Made by a program: the position numbers and the translations under genes
NCBI GenBank assembly: GCA_921293015.1
Contig: OV121081.1
Location: forward strand, 29,391,158-29,455,157
Source: Phorcus lineatus
Taxonomy: Eukaryota > Mollusca > Gastropoda > Trochida > Trochidae
Direction of reading: 5' to 3'
DNA: 64,000 nucleotides
The notes under the pieces: generated by a model
Told to the model about the DNA's origin: nothing
What the model saw: the letters and a program-made list of their open reading frames with translations, nothing else
Database searches by the model: none
Shown: piece by piece, positions 61,420-64,000 of the stretch
Layout of the letters: every line of letters begins with the position of its first letter
Numbering within the stretch: the stretch's first letter is position 1

Positions 61420-64000
61420 TTTACTACTGCCAACTGAACTGTGAACAGTTATAAGAATAGTCAAATTTAACATGGGAAACATATTTGGATTAGGTCTTTT
61501 CATATATAGTTTAAGTTGAGCTGGCTTGGAGAGTTCAAAGCTCTAATAAAACCCCTAGGGTCGTATGACATGAGAACTACGCCGAAATCACTTTACTAGT
61601 AGTTATACATAGATGAACAACTCTACAGAAAAAATTTTAAATACTATACAACGTTGTGAAAACTGGTAACATTCTTCGAAAATATCCATCAATGAAGGTT
61701 GTCAATGTCACCCAATTGGCAACGGTCAAATATATTAAATGCTTCCATGATTCCATCATCATCGACATTTTACATGGGCAACATCCTAGCTCCAAACTTT
61801 TGAATTGTCGTATGATTGTCAATTAGTTTCAGATACTAATGAAAACAAGTTACTTGGTTTTGATTTATCTTGGTAGTAAGATTTAATAAGGCAGGGATAA
61901 AGGGATATTCTTCTAGTCTAGATTCATATGGAACATTGAGATAGGCCATTTGAATTGAAATCTGTTCTTTTAATTGTTGTTACATTTTAAGTTGTTTGCA
62001 GCCCGACAGAAAAGTCAGATGATAAATTAGGTCGTCGCATTGTGCGGTGTACTTCACAACACAACGCAAATGATATTCCAGCCGCATCATCTTTATCTCA
62101 AGATAGTGAGAATCACCAAACTTCACTTTGATTTTTTTTCTCAAATGAAAACAGACAATATTTTGCTTCCAGGTAAAGGGAAATAAGAGGTTTACAGATG
62201 AAAGCTTTAATATTTTTTTACATTTTCAATTACAGACAACCATGTAATATTGTGAAATCGTATTAAGTTTGCAGCACTTATGCACCTACTCTTGCATGGT
62301 CATGGCATTCATCGAGCTATTCATTAACCAGGCTTGATGAAGGTCTTTAGTGTCGTTGAAATTCTCTGATAGCAGTCAACTGATATATGCCACAAAATTT
62401 AAGAAACATAGACATTTCTGATATTTTAACAAATTAGTTCTTTTTAAATTATACAAGTTTAAAATACGATCATGTTGACTTTTTCTAAATTGTAAGATCT
62501 TTTAAAAGAAAAGAACTAGAAATCAAATTCTTTAGTATTGTTTCCACGTTTTTCCTCCTGCTCTGAACGGCTGGACCATTTTCTGTCTTAGCCAAGCCTC
62601 CATCCTTAAGAAAATTACATTTTATAAGTAGTATTTCAACTTGTAAGCGGTGTCATTTGATAACATGATATGTGTTGAAATTGCTTATTGCTTTGAATGA
62701 AAATATGATCATGTTCCTTGATTTGTGTCTATTTCCGGCTGCAGCAGACTAAGAGCTTCTTGAGATATTGGATTTGTCTAAGACTGATCGTCCATTTTGG
62801 TAAAATGATATCAGTGTACATGGCGCTTATAGATTGTATTGAAAATTGCTTATGGGAATAAGTATGAAGAGCTGATAGAATGTTTTATCTATTTAGATAC
62901 TTACAACCTCCTACTTTACTGTTGGTATTAATCCGTCTGTTAATTCAAAATATAACACCCCCGTTGTCGAAATGTATTCATGTGAAGTATGAAGTATGAA
63001 AGTCTCATTGCGATGTTGTCATGCTTATGACGTCATTGCATGTTCTATTGTCAATACTCAGTGTTGTAAAACAATTATGGTATCATTTACTTGATGATGA
63101 TAGAGCATTGATCGAAATATACTTGACTTGATTTGTTGCTACCGCAAGCGGCATCTCTTACAAATCACAGTTTTGGATGAATGAATATTTTTAAACAAAT
63201 ATTTGCTAACGCATCTGATAAGGTAGAGTTATTTAATTATTAACGTTACTACAAGGAACAATAAAGTGAATGAACTCAAACATATAAACGTGTCATTATT
63301 CGTCATTTAAGTTCATCAGTGTGTTAACACTCTGAGTGCAAAGCATCAGAGAGACAGCGAGACAGATGTGGGTGATAGAGCAGATATAGCAGACAGAGGA
63401 GGTTTTAATGTGTTTTTCAGTCGATTGATAAACAATTTTTCTAAGCTTAAATAAATGTCAACTATCCCATTTTGTGTCTCGAATGAATAATTGTCACTAT
63501 TTGGAACAAAGATTCATGTGAATATTTATTGATTGCAACGTTTATTGTCCACAGTACCATGAACAAAACCATTGATGTTTTATATCATGATCTACCATAT
63601 AAATAGAACATTACCATTTGTCTATATTATGATTGAGAACCATTACCTTCATTGCAATGTTCGTCTTTCAACAAAGAAATGTAATGTCTAATTACTGTCA
63701 TGGACCTGTTACCATCTATCTTGCACCAGCGTGTTAATTCATAATAAATCAGCTTTTGAAATGTATTTCAAATTATAGATTTCAAGTTTTATAGAGTATA
63801 ACCTTAATATTTAGATACTTTTAAATTAACCTATAATGAATAAATAAAAAAAACCCAATAGCGGATCATATTTCTGTTATAAAATTTTATGTTTGCTTTT
63901 TCCCAATGAGGCTAAATGAAATAAATATCCGCCGATAAAATTGAAAATGTATACAATAAGAAAATACCAAATACATTGACCTTATGAATAAATTTATTCT
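61420..64000. other. Intergenic, nothing recognised
   Basis: AT-rich to the right edge. No coding-like frame, clear repeat or RNA gene is visible. Confidence 0.5.

Overview
This window is animal nuclear DNA. It is AT-rich and holds many-exon genes with GT..AG introns, long introns full of minisatellites and small DNA transposons, and long gene-poor stretches. Gene content (Smoothened, TSEN2) fixes it as metazoan. The mix of mariner and Tc1 relics, a piggyBac-type element, a tRNA-derived SINE and hairpin MITEs with cgag-type loops suggests a marine invertebrate, possibly a mollusc; that last step is inference, not proof.

Three genes are supported. (1) The 3' part of an unrecognised coiled-coil-rich gene runs on the + strand from before base 1 to a stop at 19719, with 13 phase-compatible exons visible. 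(2) Smoothened, the Frizzled-class Hedgehog signal transducer, lies on the - strand (35268 to 21901) in 11 exons. Its 2565-nt CDS joins without a frame break into 854 residues. It is convergent with gene 1. (3) TSEN2, the catalytic subunit of tRNA-splicing endonuclease, lies on the + strand (39863 to 47159) in 8 exons. Its 1635-nt CDS gives 544 residues with the Tyr/His/Lys triad intact. It is divergent from Smoothened across about 4.6 kb. No pathway link between the three genes is implied by their adjacency.

Region by region: 1-560 intronic array with donor-like motifs; 733-19719 gene 1, with introns carrying mariner relics, a 2.4-kb TTAA-flanked element, a hairpin MITE, a 27-bp minisatellite split by a TIR element, and three arrays near its last exons; 20130-21900 convergent gap; 21901-35268 Smoothened; 35270-39860 divergent gap with two MITEs; 39863-47159 TSEN2; 47160-64000 no gene recognised, but several MITEs (one nested in another), a dead Tc1 copy, a SINE and local duplications.

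The most unusual signal is a repeated theme. Three intronic tandem arrays directly upstream of an exon have units that look like copies of that exon's own 3' splice-site region. In two of them the first coding bases are copied too, so they form ladders of decoy acceptors that mostly lead to an early in-frame stop. A second theme is a family of hairpin-headed MITEs that carry paired TGACGTCA (CRE-like) palindromes; one copy has a paralogous empty site in the same window.
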